DNA of 64,000 bases. Origin: Adenanthera pavonina. Its lineage: Eukaryota > Streptophyta > Magnoliopsida > Fabales > Fabaceae. Position numbers and translations under genes: made by a program. The stretch spans positions 22,338,001-22,402,000 of the forward strand of contig JAIVEN010000021.1 in assembly GCA_026686845.1 (NCBI GenBank), read 5' to 3'. The notes beneath the pieces were generated by a model, which did no database searches, had not been told where the DNA came from, and saw only the letters and a list, made by a program, of their open reading frames with translations. Below are positions 23,790 to 35,934 of this stretch, in pieces (the stretch's first letter is position 1; the number at the start of each line of letters is the position of its first letter).

Positions 23790-24098
23790 ATGTCAGGGGT
23801 TTGGGTGTTCAAGGACGGGGTGGTGCGGCTGGTGGAGAAGCCGAAGGGGGCGAACCGGCAGAAGGTGCTGGTTGACATGGCGACGAATGAGGCCATAACG
23901 TCATACGAAGTGTTGGAGAGGAAGCTGGAGTCACTTGGGTGGGAGAGGTACCACCATAACCCAAACATGCTTCAGTTTCACAAGCCATCAACCATCCATC
24001 TCATTTCTCTCCCAAAGGATTTTCGCAACATGAAGTTAATGCACATGTTTGACATCGTCGTCAAGAACAAGAATGCCTTTCATGTTAGGGACATGTAA
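23790..24098 (+). CDS. Flowering-promoting factor 1-like protein
   Basis: An intronless frame encodes 102 residues starting MSGVWVFKDGVVRLVEKPKG, the hallmark opening of the FPF1 family. It continues through a central LERKLESLGWERYH segment to a conserved LPKDF..MK..HMFDIVVKN tail. FPF1 proteins are about 95-115 residues, so this one is full length. Family knowledge: they are small proteins without a known enzymatic domain, linked in Arabidopsis to promotion of flowering and gibberellin-related growth, and in other species to cell elongation and root growth. No signal peptide or membrane segment is seen. The ORF is GC-richer than its surroundings. A likely TATA box lies about 80 bp upstream and a CT-rich 3'UTR follows the stop. 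Which FPF1 paralogue it is cannot be decided here. Confidence 0.95.
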   Translation: MSGVWVFKDGVVRLVEKPKGANRQKVLVDMATNEAITSYEVLERKLESLGWERYHHNPNMLQFHKPSTIHLISLPKDFRNMKLMHMFDIVVKNKNAFHVRDM

Positions 24099-25594
24099 TC
24101 TCCTCCTCCTCCTTCTCCTCCTACATGCGTGCTAGTGCATGCATGCACTCTCAAACTCTCTCTGCCTGTCGGAAAACATTAAATTAATGTCATACATAAA
24201 TCATGTTTAGCATTCGCACCCTCTAAAACTATGTGCTTGTACCTTGTGTTCTACAAATATGCCTAGGAGGGATGTTTCTTTGGGATCTCTATCTTTTTCA
24301 CACTGTTAATTAAATTAGTGCTTTTAATATGTGTCAAGTTATCTAATGCGTATGTATATATATATTTGTGTTTAATAATCATGATTTTCTTCAAGCATAC
24401 GTCTAGTTCATAAATCGAAGAGAGATATATACAATAATAGTAAGCACAAACTGCGCCATTGAGGAGAGGATCTGGATTGGTGTCCAAGAAATATACAATA
24501 ATAATTAATAGAAGAAAAACTTATCTAATTATATAGGGCTAATTGTCAAATTTCTCATGAAATAAATTTAATAGAATCGAAGCTCAAGAGCTTGATTAAT
24601 TAAGGGTAAGTGTGAAACTAGACCTTCAAATAGTTAGTTATAAAAAGTAATTAAGAATGATTATGGAAATAGCATTTGGAGAAAATAATGTTTTTTCTTC
24701 CTCCAACTTTTGTCTCATAATTTAATGGGTAGTCAACTCAATTCTCTTTAATTTCTACATTGAATTCTCAATACTTGCAACTTTTTCCCAATATAAGACT
24801 TGTTTACATAAAATTTAATTTAAGCTTTCTTGGCCACTCTTTCATCTTGTTTCCAGTAGTCTTGACTTTTTTTCCATTGGGTTTCCGTACTGAAAATGGT
24901 CAGGTTAGGAATGAAAAACATGGTTCCAATAATTTTTTATTACATAACCATTTTTTTTTGGGGACCCATTCATGAGGAGTCGTTCGGTACTTGGAATATA
25001 AAGTCCGGAAAAAGGGCAAAAAAAAAAAAAGAAAAAGAAAATTGTGAAGACAAAAATTATATGCGTGTCTTTGCTGAGAAAATAGTAAAAATAAATGAAT
25101 ATTTTTTTAAATACCACCAATATAGAATATAAAAAAGTATAGATACTAGTCCTATTCACAAGTGCTAAATTGTGTGACTCATTTCAAATTTTATGTGTGC
25201 AAATATATAGGAAGCTGTACATTTTTTTTCTTTTTGGTGAACAAGGGGGAATACCTTAAAATATTATACATTATACATTATTTTTTCCAGCCCAGTCTTG
25301 CAACCCTTGGGAATCATCGTCATTATTAAATAGTGGGCTGAAAGAAAGAAAATAAAGAGGTCCGTCCATAGAGAATACACCAATTCGGACTTTTGTTGTT
25401 TTGGGCCTTCACGGAAGCATTGATTTGGTATTGTGGCCTTAAAATAACCAAAACTGATTTTTTCACGTTTTGAATTTTGATCCTCTTTCTTTAAGGCCCT
25501 CTTGCGATTGGATCCAGATCCGCTGCTGCAGCCTGCTCGCTGATGTGGTGCTTATGTAAGCAAATCCTGGTCCTCTATTCTCTTTTAATCCTGA
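24099..25594. other. FPF1-like 3' flank and spacer
   Basis: CT-rich sequence directly after the stop is probably 3'UTR. The rest is AT-rich and shows no supported gene. Open frames around 24760-25160 overlap homopolymer runs and carry no recognisable motif. Confidence 0.45.
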
Positions 25595-25602
25595 CCCTCC
25601 AT

Positions 25603-26293
25603 TAGTGGTGTTCACGGGCCGGGACGGGCCGGGCATCATCTCAGCCCGGTGTCCAGCCCGGAACACCCCCAGGCCGACAAAATCGGCCCGTGGCCTGGCC
25701 CGACCCGGTATGGCCCGGTCCTTCACCGGGCCGGGACAGGGTCAATACCGGGCTGGGTTTTTGCCCGGTCTAAAAAATGAAAAATAAATAAAAAATTAAT
25801 TTAATTTTTTAATAAAAATATAACTAGTTTCATTTAAAATATATTCTTACAGAAAATAATATTAGGTTAAAAAATAACATTTATCAAAATTATAAATACT
25901 CAACAATTATACATTATTTATTTTATATAATATTAAGCTATGAAATAAATTTAAAATTTGAAATAAAATTAAAAATTGGAATAATAAAATGTATCTATTA
26001 TAATTATAAAATTAATTTATTACCTAAGGTATATGAAGGAAAAACAATTATATAAAATTATTCAATATTTTTAACAAATAAAAAAATATGAGAAAAGTGG
26101 AAAAATATATATATATATATACCGGGCCGGGCTTGGCCGAGACGGGCGTGTCGCTTGCTCGCGCCCCGGCCCGGCCTGGGCCTTTGGTGGCCCGGTCCTC
26201 CTTCAGTTTGCAATTTTCTTTTTTTTGGCTCGGCCCGACCCGGCCCTAAATGACCGGGCCACTCCGGGCCAACGGGCCCATTGCACAGCCCTA
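25603..26293. mobile_element. Non-autonomous hAT element, GGGCC-rich ends (second family)
   Basis: The element is 691 bp and bounded by an exact 8-bp duplication CCCTCCAT (25595-25602 and 26294-26301). Ends are TAGTGGTGTTCACGGGCC and, reversed, TAGGGCTGTGCAATGGGCC. Both subterminal zones (about 25615-25770 and 26120-26275) are packed with GGCCCGG motifs around an AT-rich core, as in the elements at 3.1 and 14.4 kb. Its sequence otherwise differs, so it is a related but separate family. Frames crossing the GC-rich zones are composition artefacts. Confidence 0.87.
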
Positions 26294-26536
26294 CCCTCCA
26301 TAACAAAACCCCCATGGCCCCTGTTTCATTTTTGGACAAGGACAGAAATTGGGCGCCAAAACTCTCTCCTTCCCTTTCATTGGCCTCTAACACTTGTTAA
26401 ATAACTATATGGTATGCTTTGACACGTCAATGTATTATTTTCATATTTTCATTTAGTGCTCATCATTGTGATGATATTTGAACTGTTCAAATTAGATTTG
26501 GATAGTTTAGATTTATAGTTTTTTATTTTGATTTTT

Positions 26537-26790
26537 GGGAAAAATAAGTTTTTGGTCCATATAGTTTCATCCAAAATCAATCCCTAACCTTTAATTTTTT
26601 CTAAAGCACTCAGTTAACATAGTTAATCCCTCTACTTTGTTATATTGTAATAGGGACCACCATGTATTACAAACTCTATTAAAAAGGCTGAGGTAGCTAA
26701 TGAAATATCATGTGGCCACTAACTAGGACCACTCACTTTACATGCTAAACTCAAAATCAAAACACTGCACTTCAATTAGTTACACTATTG
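26537..26790 (+). repeat. Left terminal inverted repeat of the MULE
   Basis: Matches the reverse complement of 35935-36186, with shared phrases such as TATAGTTTCATCC, GGTTAATCCCTCTACTTT-like and TGTTACAAACTCTGTTAAAA-like sequence. Divergence is visible throughout, so the element is old. Confidence 0.75.
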
Positions 26791-27463
26791 TATTTTAAAA
26801 TTCTTCATATTCTCTTCATTTTTTGTTCAGTGAAATCTGTGGTTATTGTTGTTCACAAATTTGAAGCATCATTGGCATGTATCGACATCTATTAGTTTTC
26901 TCCATTGAATTAGGTGGGTTGATTCTACTTTGTCTTAACAAGTTTCCATTCCCAAAATAATTGAACTCTCCATGGGATGCAGAGAGTAGAACATGAGAGA
27001 GAAACCATGGAACTTTGGCATAGCAAAATTGAATTCCCCATAGGTGAACATTGAGAAGAAGAATACAAGAGGCAGAACTCATTCCCTTTATGCCTTTGAC
27101 TCTGATGTCACAAAATAAAAGAACGGACTTTGCATGACTTTATATGGGCAAACATGTGCAATAGTCAACAAGTAAGCTTAAGAAGTTGCTGCAAAGAAAA
27201 CATGATGGATGAATATGGATTTGGCAGACTGCACAAGGGAACCATTCTAGCATTCATAAATGCTACAAGTTGCATCTAAGCACTCATTAACAAAAGTAAG
27301 AGAAACTTCCCATTACTCTATTTTTGGTTTAGAATAACATAGCTAAAAAATGTGTCCTAATTTTTTTCACTAACTTAGGTATTATGGTAGATCATTAAAT
27401 GGAGGAAAAAGATTATGAACTTTGAAGCTTCTCCTTTCGAGCACTTGTATGTGTGTGTGTGTG

Positions 27464-28063
27464 TGTTAGGGCTAAATTTGTAGTGGGCCAAGCTCAAATA
27501 TTTCTTTAAGCCCTAAAAAGCAAGATCAAATCAAGTAAACAGGAAATTAAAGATGAGGCAATAAGCAAACATATCGCATGATAGCAAAGAGATCGCAAAA
27601 TATGAAGTACAATCAAGATGTAGAGAGTGAGACTGGAGAATTACTTTTGGGTGACTTGTAAATAAGGCCTTAGACAAGCAAGAAGGGATCAACAACTATC
27701 GCTCAACACATACTGACATCAATTTTATTCTATATCAAGCTTTATAATTTTCTTATGCATTCTTTTAACCTTTATCATTACTCTTTAGAGCTTTTTTTAA
27801 TTTTCTAGCATCATTGTTTTTTAATTTTAGACATAATCATTGTTATTCTTTTCAATAATGGAAGCCTTTTACATTTACATTCTTTAAAAGCTTTAAAAAT
27901 TTCCTTTTACCTCTATTTCTGCTATCTGCATCTGGGAAAATTGTGCTAAAGGACCCCATGGATTCATATTCATTTTGATTAGAAGTTAAGATTCATATAT
28001 ACTTTGAAGTTCATACCTCTGGTACACCTAGAGCATATATTTTCATAAATTTTATTGTCAACA
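27464..28063 (+). repeat. 5' LTR of the nested retrotransposon
   Basis: A 600-bp direct repeat of 34754-35350. It begins immediately after a (GT)n run and ends ATTGTCAACA. By eye the two LTRs differ every 7-10 bases, suggesting an old insertion. Confidence 0.85.
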
Positions 28064-28381
28064 TATTATTCTTGGCATGCTTGGTGGGACTTATGCAGGT
28101 ACAATGCTATCAAGAAGCGGATGTTTTTATGGAGATCAAGTGGCTGGGTTTTACAATCTAGATTGTGTTTGCAAGAGTAACGCATGAAGGGTATGTTTCA
28201 CAATTGATGGAAACTGTGGAGCATGGAAGTGTTTCGAAGTTTCAAGTACCAACACAAGATACTTTTTTGAAAGAAAGTTTTCTAACAGGGGAATTCATTA
28301 ATGATTCATCTAATATGCTCGTTGTTGTTGGTAGGGCCTTTAATGGCTGTTTTTAAAAACTAGCCGATATAACTCAGAATG

Positions 28382-31300
28382 ATGGAGGAAAACCAAAAGA
28401 AAATAGAAGAAACAAGAAAACAGAGGGAAGAACAACAAAGGCTCGATGATGAAGAATGAAAAGCTATTCTACATGCAACACGTGAGCATGCAACAAAATC
28501 TTTGGACCAACTATTACAACAAATAAATGCCTTCAGGATAGAAGAATTAAAGGCCAATTCTAAGCTTGTAAAACAAGTTGCTAAAAAACTTAAGGGGCAT
28601 TCCTCTTATGGCATGAAACAAGTTATTCCTAAGGAGCTCAGGGGGCAGTGCTTTAGTGGTTCTCTACAAGAGGACATGGTTTCCTAAGTCAATCTTCATG
28701 CTGAAGAGAAAAACTAACCTTCTCCAAGGAAGGATAAGGAGGCTAACATGTTGGAAGAGGGCTTAAGGGATAGTGTCGCACCCAGAAAAATGTGACGAAA
28801 GGAAAAAAGAGAACAAATCGGGTTTTCTAACGAAATATGACTTGTGAGGAGTCGCCACCAAAATTTTGAGGAAAATCTTGGGAAACCGAATTAAAGAGGA
28901 AAAGGATGGTCTGCGTAATCAGAGTTGGATTCGGGAGTCGATTGTGTATGGGGAAGGTGTTAGGCAAACCACAACACTCATTCCTAGGAACGGTTACCTT
29001 ACATTGATTGTGTAAATTAATATGACTTAAAAATGTATTTTGGTTTTCCTTTTATCATTCACATGCGAGAAAAAGGGTAGAAAAAAAGGAAATTAAGAAA
29101 ATTTGGAAAATAAAATAAAGAAAATAAACTAAATTAAAATTGAGGATATTTAAGCAAAATGAGGAAAAGGAATTGAAAAAATAAATTAGGAAACATTTAT
29201 TAACTTAAGGGAAAAAAAAACAAATAAATCAGAAAATATTTGTTTATTTACAAAGGCGGACTTGACTCAGGATCAGAGCCTAGAGCCTACGTACCCTGCG
29301 ATGGGGATCAAAGTTCACGTAGTTCGAGACTAGAAATGCATGTCAGTTGGTTGATATTTTTTTATTTTAATTTGTTTTTGCATGAGTTTGTAATAAGAGA
29401 AAGTTGATTGAAAATAATTTATCTTTTTGCAAACAAAACAATTTTCTGGAATTGAGTTGGTATGTTTTAATTTGCAAAAGATAATTTAAATCCGCTTACT
29501 TACTCTTATTTTATTTTGTTTTGAAAACATTTCTTTTATTTTTTTGGATTTTTGAAAAATGCTTTTGTTTGATTTTTGACTTTTAAAATAACATATTTTT
29601 GTACTTTTGAGAATTTCTCTTTTAAAAAGAAAATCAATCCATCTATTGCAGACTCGCAGTTATGCCCGATAGATCGATTCCTTAATTACCTACAGAAGTT
29701 CTGAATCTCGCAGTATAAAAGTTTTATTGTACCTTTAAAGTAAAATTTTAGAAAATAGTACTATTTTTTTTTATTTTCAAATGATGATTTTATTATATAT
29801 TTTTAGATAAAATTGGGAAAAACTTGTTAAGATATCATGATATGTTTTTTTTATTTTTTTATTATGAGACATAATTATTTTCTTAAAAAAATTATTTAAC
29901 TGATATGTCAACGTGGATTCGCAATCTCATGCGATAACTCAGTAAACTTAAATACCTGCGTGGGTCCCGAAAACTCACGTGGTATAATTATATGAGTGGA
30001 TTAAAAATATTTTTATTTGATGATATTCATATTTTCCCGAAGAGAGTAAGTAAAATATTTGTATGCAGCATTCAGGGCCATCATTTTTATTTCTTGATTA
30101 CCAACCAGTTTAACATGCCTGTCATTTATGAATCAAGCATATACCAAGTCAAAAATCCACCTAGCCATTGGGAGCCTTGGAGAATGTTCCCGCCTCCAAC
30201 TTAGAACCCATTTCTCAAGGCAACAAAGTTGAAGTTGCATTTAGACGTGGATTTGTGAAGCTGCAAGCACATGCATGCTCATGTGTTGCTGCGTATCCAG
30301 CATCTTCCTATGTTTGTGGTAAGCAAGACAATTACAATAGTACCTGAGCCAAGCTGGCGAGAACGAAGAAGACGAAACCCCACGATGACAGTGAGACAGC
30401 CACAAAACGAAAAAAGCCAGTAATCACTCCTCTAAGCCTCAACTGCTCACCGTGTTCGACATCCCTCTGTTTTGCCTCCTCGTGCTCAACGTCGCTCTGT
30501 TTTCCATTCCATGCTCGGCATGCCTCTGCTCTCATTCCCTCGTCATCGGCATCCCCCTGTTTTTCAGCTTTCGGTCCCTCTCTCTTCAATTTCTCTGTTT
30601 TTGCTCCCTCGGCTTTTCTCTTTCACCCTGCCTCTCTCCCAGTTCTCGTGTGCGTCTCCTTGGCTTCCTCTATTTTTTATTTTTCCTACTTCTTTTCTTC
30701 TGTCTTTTACTGTCCCATCTCCCTCTGTTTCTATTTTTTCTTCGTGCACGTCCCTCTGTTCTTCCTCTTTAGTTTCGGCTCCCTCATGCGTGCTTCTCTC
30801 AGTTTTTTCTTCTGTCTTTTCCAGTTTCGTGCTCGGCCTCGCATGTCTGCCTTTTTTTTTCGGCCTGCGGCTTCCTCTCTCTCGGTTCAGTCTTCTCTCC
30901 TCCGGTCTCTCTCGTCTTTTTTCGATCTGTGGCTGTCCTCCTCGTCTCCCCTCGGTTTTTTTTTCTTTTTGAGTTTGCTGCCTCCCTCTATGCTCGTATC
31001 CTTCTTTTTTCTTGGGTGCCCTCTGCCCTTTTTCACTCTGCGTGGCCATACCTCTTCGCGTGCTTCTCTTCAGTCTGCAATCGTGCACGTCTCCTTCTAT
31101 TTCATTTTTTCAGACTGCCCCCCCTGCTTTTCTTTTTCCTTTTTGGTCTTCGGGTCCTGCAGCCTTTTTTCTTTTCTCTTATGTTGCTCCCTTTCTTTTT
31201 TCTGGTGTCTGCTTTTTTTTTTTTGTTGAGGGCCCTTGGCCCAAGTCATAAGCCCAAAATCCCCCCCTTTTTTTAGTTTCATTTTTATCAATCAGTTTTT

Positions 31301-31766
31301 TTTGTTTTGTGTTTTTTTTTTCTATTTCCTTTCTTCTTCTTCTTCTTCTTATTATTATTATTATTATTTCTTTTGTGTTTTTTTAATTATTTTATTTTAT
31401 TTTATTATTGTTATTTTTTTTTATAAAATGCCCGAACAAAATGGGATGTTCACAGGTAGTGTCCAAGAGATTCCTAGCAAAGAGCAGTCAGTTCCTCAGC
31501 CAAAGCTTCCACCAGTAGTTACTATCAACACCGTAATGGTGAACTCATGTTTACCCATTAATGCTGAGAAGAAAGCAAGGAGAAGTCACAACCAAGTGCA
31601 AAATGGAAGCAAAGAGAATAAAGGCCTAAATACTACCTCCCATATTCTAAGAATGTGTGGAGGAGGGTTGAAGCCTCTAGTTTCCCAAAAAAGAAGCAGG
31701 CTCCCTAGAAGCAGCAGGTATGTAATGCTTAAGAGAAATCATCTACAAAGTTTAATTATATGGTAA
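28382..31766 (+). pseudogene. Gag-like ORF remnant split by a solo LTR
   Basis: A Lys/Glu/Gln-rich, coiled-coil-like frame begins MEENQKKIEETRKQREEQQR and has stops at 28457 (TGA) and 28685 (TAA). The same frame resumes (MLEEGLRD at 28748) and runs up to the solo LTR at 28774. Directly after the LTR and one copy of its target duplication the frame continues in register (SVQEIPSKEQ at 31458 onward) and stays open to 31766. This shows that the solo LTR interrupted a once continuous frame. Position just inside the 5' LTR suggests a gag-related product, but I do not recognise a capsid or zinc-knuckle motif. Confidence 0.5.
28774..31454 (+). mobile_element. Solo LTR of a Tat/Ogre-like Gypsy element (copy A)
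   Basis: The LTR is 2681 bp, begins TGTCGCACCCAG and ends CGAACAAAATGGGATGTTCACA-like sequence (last bases ...GTTCACA). It is flanked by GATAG (28769-28773) and GGTAG (31455-31459), a 5-bp duplication with one mismatch. It matches the inverted copy B at 13166-17061 over both ends and over the block at 29260-29325. A pyrimidine-rich region at 30450-31250 and a (TTC)n(TTA)n microsatellite near 31332-31369 lie in its 3' part. Long open frames there (30452-31276, both strands) are low-complexity artefacts. Confidence 0.83.
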
Positions 31767-32387
31767 AGCACATCCCTTCTCTATACTTGAGTCAACGAGT
31801 AAAGAGGTTATCAAAATGAAGTGAGTTAATGAACTCATGTTACAAGGACTCACATTATCCTAGGTGGGGCAACAACAACAAGAGACAACATAGGTTTATA
31901 GAACATACTATCAAAACTATAACAAGTAACAAGGCATGGAGAATTTCCCCAACCACTCACTAGAACACAGAAGAGGAGGCTTCAAAGGAAAAGAGATACT
32001 GCAAGGAAAAAGTTAGAATTGCAACAATAGGAGAATTGCATTGGAGAAAAGAGCAAAGCAAACCAAAAGAAAGAAACTTTCTATTTTAGTGGGTAATGTT
32101 CTTATGCCATTGCATGGTAATAACTCCTTAACCTTTCCTATAGTTTTGCTGGAAAACTATTATAGAAAAATGGAAAAAGAGAAATTGGAAGTGTGAGAGA
32201 TAGTAAGCTATCAAATAGGACTTGGAAAGCTATCCTACAAGTTTATCAATGGCAAAAAGAGGTACGTTCCCACTATGTGTGAAATGACTGAAAACAAGTA
32301 AGAATAGAAAGAAGGCCGTGCACACGGCCAAACAATGTAAGTCCTTAAAATATTCTTTTATGAAGTAAAGGTTTAGGGGCTACATTG

Positions 32388-33973
32388 TGTTAGAGATTGT
32401 GCCCTAAGCTAATCATTATATTATGAACATTATTCTTCATTATGAAAAAGAATGTATTTTTTCTTACATTATTATATTGTTTGCATATTTTCTTTATAAT
32501 AATATCCTTGGATAAATTAGTTTATCCTAAATGTCCTTAGTCAATCATCTTTGTGGGAACAATGATAAACTAAGGTTAGTATGATTTTGATTGATAATTA
32601 TGTGATAATTATGTATGGAAATACAAATCAAAATCATAAGCTTCTGCTAGAAGATAGGCGCTGGATTGACCCGTCATGAAATAACTGTATGGATCAAGTC
32701 ATAGGCATATCTCATATATAACCGTGTCACTAAGCCCTCAGATATGAGATCACCATGGCTTCCTACATGGGAAACATTATACTTTGACATAGTCAAAAAT
32801 CATCTTTAATTGGGAGATCATAAAGGCTATGATCAAGTATAGTGGAACTCGTGTAGAGAAAATTGAATGATCAAGATGGAATTTATCCATCTAATTAATG
32901 GAGAGAAATATTTGGACCCCTCGATGAGTAAAACTAAGAAATGCATGGCCGTACTCGAATGAAAGAGCTTTCATTTGTTCTGTCAATCTACTCGGAAATA
33001 GAAAAAGTGATGCTTGAGTAACATGAGGATAACTTTTCCATGCCTCATACTTGACCTACACAAAATGAATGTGATCGGGTTATATGATAAGTTACATTGA
33101 ATCTCTGATCTCATATGATTTGGGTAGTCGTAATGTCTTACTAGAGGTCACTTGTGACTCGTGGGTCCAATAGTGTTATTAACCCACTGCCAACATCATA
33201 TGAGTCTACAGTGTTGCACACAAGAATTGGCCAACTCAAGCTAGAATATCCAGATGTTTAATTTGGGGTGATTGAATTATATATATATATATTTGATATA
33301 TATTATAAAATTTGAAATATATATATTTGATATATATCATATTATTTCAAAATATATATATTGTTCAAATTAATTTAAATGAATTAGTTTTAAATTTAAT
33401 TATATATGATAGATTTAAATTTAAACTAAAAATCTAAATTTGATTCATATGATAAATTAAATCTAGATTTGATTCTGATAAAGATTATATATTTTAAATT
33501 TAATCTATTAGATAGTTTTAAATTCAAAACAATCTATTTAATTAATATTTGATTTAGTTTAAATTATTAATTTAAACTAAACAAATAGTAAATCCTATCT
33601 ATATATTGATATAGACTAGGGTACAGAATCCATACAATTTCAAATCACCCTAAAGAGAGAGTGGTCGTATTCTCAAAGAGTGAGACTGTACGGGTGAATG
33701 ACGAACAGTGACTATACAGACGAATAGCATATGGATGTTCACAACCAGAGGTGCTAACACGCCGTTCAAATTAGCCTCACCATTCGTGTGGATACCGGTA
33801 AAGGGAGCTAACTAGTCGCGTTAGTTCCTGGGGTTTGACGAAACAAAAAGAATACCAGGGGACGCATCGGAGGTAAATTCTTTTCTACATCTCACTCTAA
33901 ACAACGTTGACGGATCCATGAGATGAAATTTCTTAATAGTTTTTCCGCTGTATGTATGCTGAAATTCCCAGCA
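32388..33973 (+). mobile_element. Solo LTR, Copia-like
   Basis: A 1586-bp segment begins TGTTAGAGATTGTGCCCTAA and ends ATTCCCAGCA, with exact CATTG duplications at 32383-32387 and 33974-33978. The opening and closing motifs resemble LTRs of long-LTR Copia (SIRE-type) elements; this lineage call is inferred. It holds no coding domain. Confidence 0.82.
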
Positions 33974-34753
33974 CATTGTACTTTAGAGCCAACTTCATGG
34001 CTTTGTTTTTCTTTTTAAGCACTAAGTTTTATGTTTTTAGTAGGTTTCTTTTAGCCACTTTAATGCAGTAGAGTAAATATAGGTATGATAATTATCTCTT
34101 TTATAATATGTTTTGATATCTTGTATGTTGATTGAAGAGGTATTAATGATTAGGAAATTTTGAAGAAGAAACCTTAATAGGCTATAAAAAGCCATTAAGT
34201 ATCCTAGTAAAGATCACACAATAAGAGTTGACAATTACAATTGAACTTTAAGGCCTATTTGGCTAGAGAATATTTTGACCTACTTGATCTATGAGATTAA
34301 TGATATGAATGTGTTGTAAGATTTTGCTTTGTAGGAATAACAAGAGGCTTTGAAACTAGGGATGCAAAGACTAGGGAAGGCAAAATTAGTATTTCAAGGT
34401 GTTCATATATAAGGGCCTTCTGACTAGGGAATCAGTTTCTAACATTTACATTCGATGGAGTAGGGTTCTCTGAGTTACAGAGGTCAAGAAAGGAGCATAG
34501 TTGTGTAAACCAAACTTGGAGAACCCATCATGGAGTGGCTTATGGTAATTTCTAAATCTGAAAAAGGAGCATCAAATAGTAATTTGAAGATTATTTATAA
34601 ATGAGTAAGTTGGGTTCTAAAATGAAAAGGAAAGTTGAGCTTTGAAGGAAAAAATAAATTTGGCATCTGGGTTATTGATAATATTTGAGATATATATCTA
34701 TACAATTTTGTCTTGCAGGGATACAGCCAAATTATATTTTGGGGGGAGGGAAT

Positions 34754-35350
34754 TGTTTGGCCCAAATTTGTAGTGAGTCAAGCCCAAATATTTCTTTAAG
34801 CCCTAAAAGCAATATCAAATCAAGTAAGCAGAAAATTTAAAATGATGCAATAAGCAAACATGCCGCATAATAGGAAAGATATCGCAGAATATGGAGCATA
34901 ATCAAGATTGGAGAGTGAGACTAGAGAATTACTATTGAGTAACTTACAAATAGAGACTCAGACAACAAAGAAGGTATCAACAACTATTACTTAATACATA
35001 CCAACATTAATTTTATTGTGCATCAAGCTTTCTAATTTTTTTATGCATTTTTTTAACTTTTCTCATTACTCTTTAGAACTTTTTTTATTTTTTTAGTATT
35101 GTTGTTTTTCAATTCCATACATAATCGTTGTTATTCTTTTTAGTAATTGAAGCCTTTTACGTTTACATTCCTTAAAAGTTTTAAAAATTTCCTTTCCTCT
35201 TACTTTTGTTATCTGCATTTGGGAAAATTGTGGTAAAGGATCATAGGGATTCACACTCACTTTGATTAAAAGTCAAGATTTATATATACTTTGAAGTTCA
35301 TACTTCTGATATGTTTGGAGCATATATTTTCATAAATTTTATTGTCAACA
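34754..35350 (+). repeat. 3' LTR of the nested retrotransposon
   Basis: Direct repeat of 27464-28063, 597 bp, preceded by the polypurine tract GGGGGGAGGGAA and ending ATTGTCAACA. Confidence 0.85.
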
Positions 35351-35489
35351 ATGTACCTATATATTCTTTTTTTCCCCTTGTTGCTAATGCTTGTTCATCA
35401 AATATGAAACAAGTTCACCTTCTTCTAAAGTTCATGGACTATATTTTGATTTTAACTAATTTCTAGTCAAGGTATGTCCATTTAATTCC

Positions 35490-35600
35490 ATCTTTCACAC
35501 CCTTCATCAGTTTCTTGTTTGCAAATACATATGTATCACTATCTTAAACTTGTTTAGAGTTTCACACCCTTCATTAGTTTCTTGTTTGCAAATATATATA
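35490..35600. repeat. Short tandem duplication within the MULE
   Basis: TTTCACACCCTTCATCAGTT at about 35491 recurs about 68 bases later as TTTCACACCCTTCATTAGTT, each followed by TCTTGTTTGCAAATA. Non-coding. Confidence 0.7.
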
Positions 35601-35934
35601 TTTCTTGTGAGCTGTGTTGTTTTATGAAGTTTGTTGTGACTTTCCTCTTAGCATGTGACTATGTGTTTGTAGTGTTGTAAGTTGTTTTCCAGGATGATTT
35701 GATATTGTCAAGTAATGAACAATTTCTATATCCTTTAAAAGACAAAGAAAGTTGCATAATATAATAAGCTTATGTGTTTGGTTAAAAAAACATAAAAAAG
35801 GAGCTTGTCTTATGCTTATAACTCAAAACAGAGCATACACTTGATCTCAACATTACAGAAGTGGATATATATATATATATATTGAGAATTTCGAAGTGCA
35901 GCATAACCCTTGTAGTAGCATCTTCTAATTGGAG

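Larger units (their letters stand above)
27464..35350 (+). mobile_element. LTR retrotransposon (Gypsy-like?) carrying two nested solo LTRs
   Basis: Direct repeats of about 600 bp lie at 27464-28063 and 34754-35350, each starting TGTT and ending TGTCAACA. A purine-rich tract (GGGGGGAGGGAA, 34741-34752) directly precedes the right LTR. A TTGGCATGCTTGGTGGGA stretch near 28072 sits where a primer-binding site belongs and loosely resembles the TGGCGCC-type sites of Gypsy elements. Subtracting solo LTRs at 28774-31454 and 32388-33973 gives an original length near 3.6 kb, too short for a complete gag-pol, and no protease, RT or integrase is seen. It is therefore non-autonomous or deleted. No clean 5-bp duplication: the left edge abuts a GT microsatellite. 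Confidence 0.8.

Noticed and set aside
25463..26393. Gly/Pro/Arg-rich frames of 60-111 residues
   Set aside because: They cross the GGGCC arrays of a hAT MITE; periodic GC-rich sequence gives open frames by chance.
27440..27470. 5-bp target duplication for the 27464-35350 element
   Set aside because: Left flank is a (GT)n run (GTGTG) and right flank is ATGTA; no convincing match, so none is claimed.
30452..31276. Several overlapping long open frames on both strands (up to 193 residues)
   Set aside because: They lie in the pyrimidine-rich part of a solo LTR. The translations are low-complexity (Phe/Ser/Leu on plus, Lys/Glu/Arg on minus) without domains.
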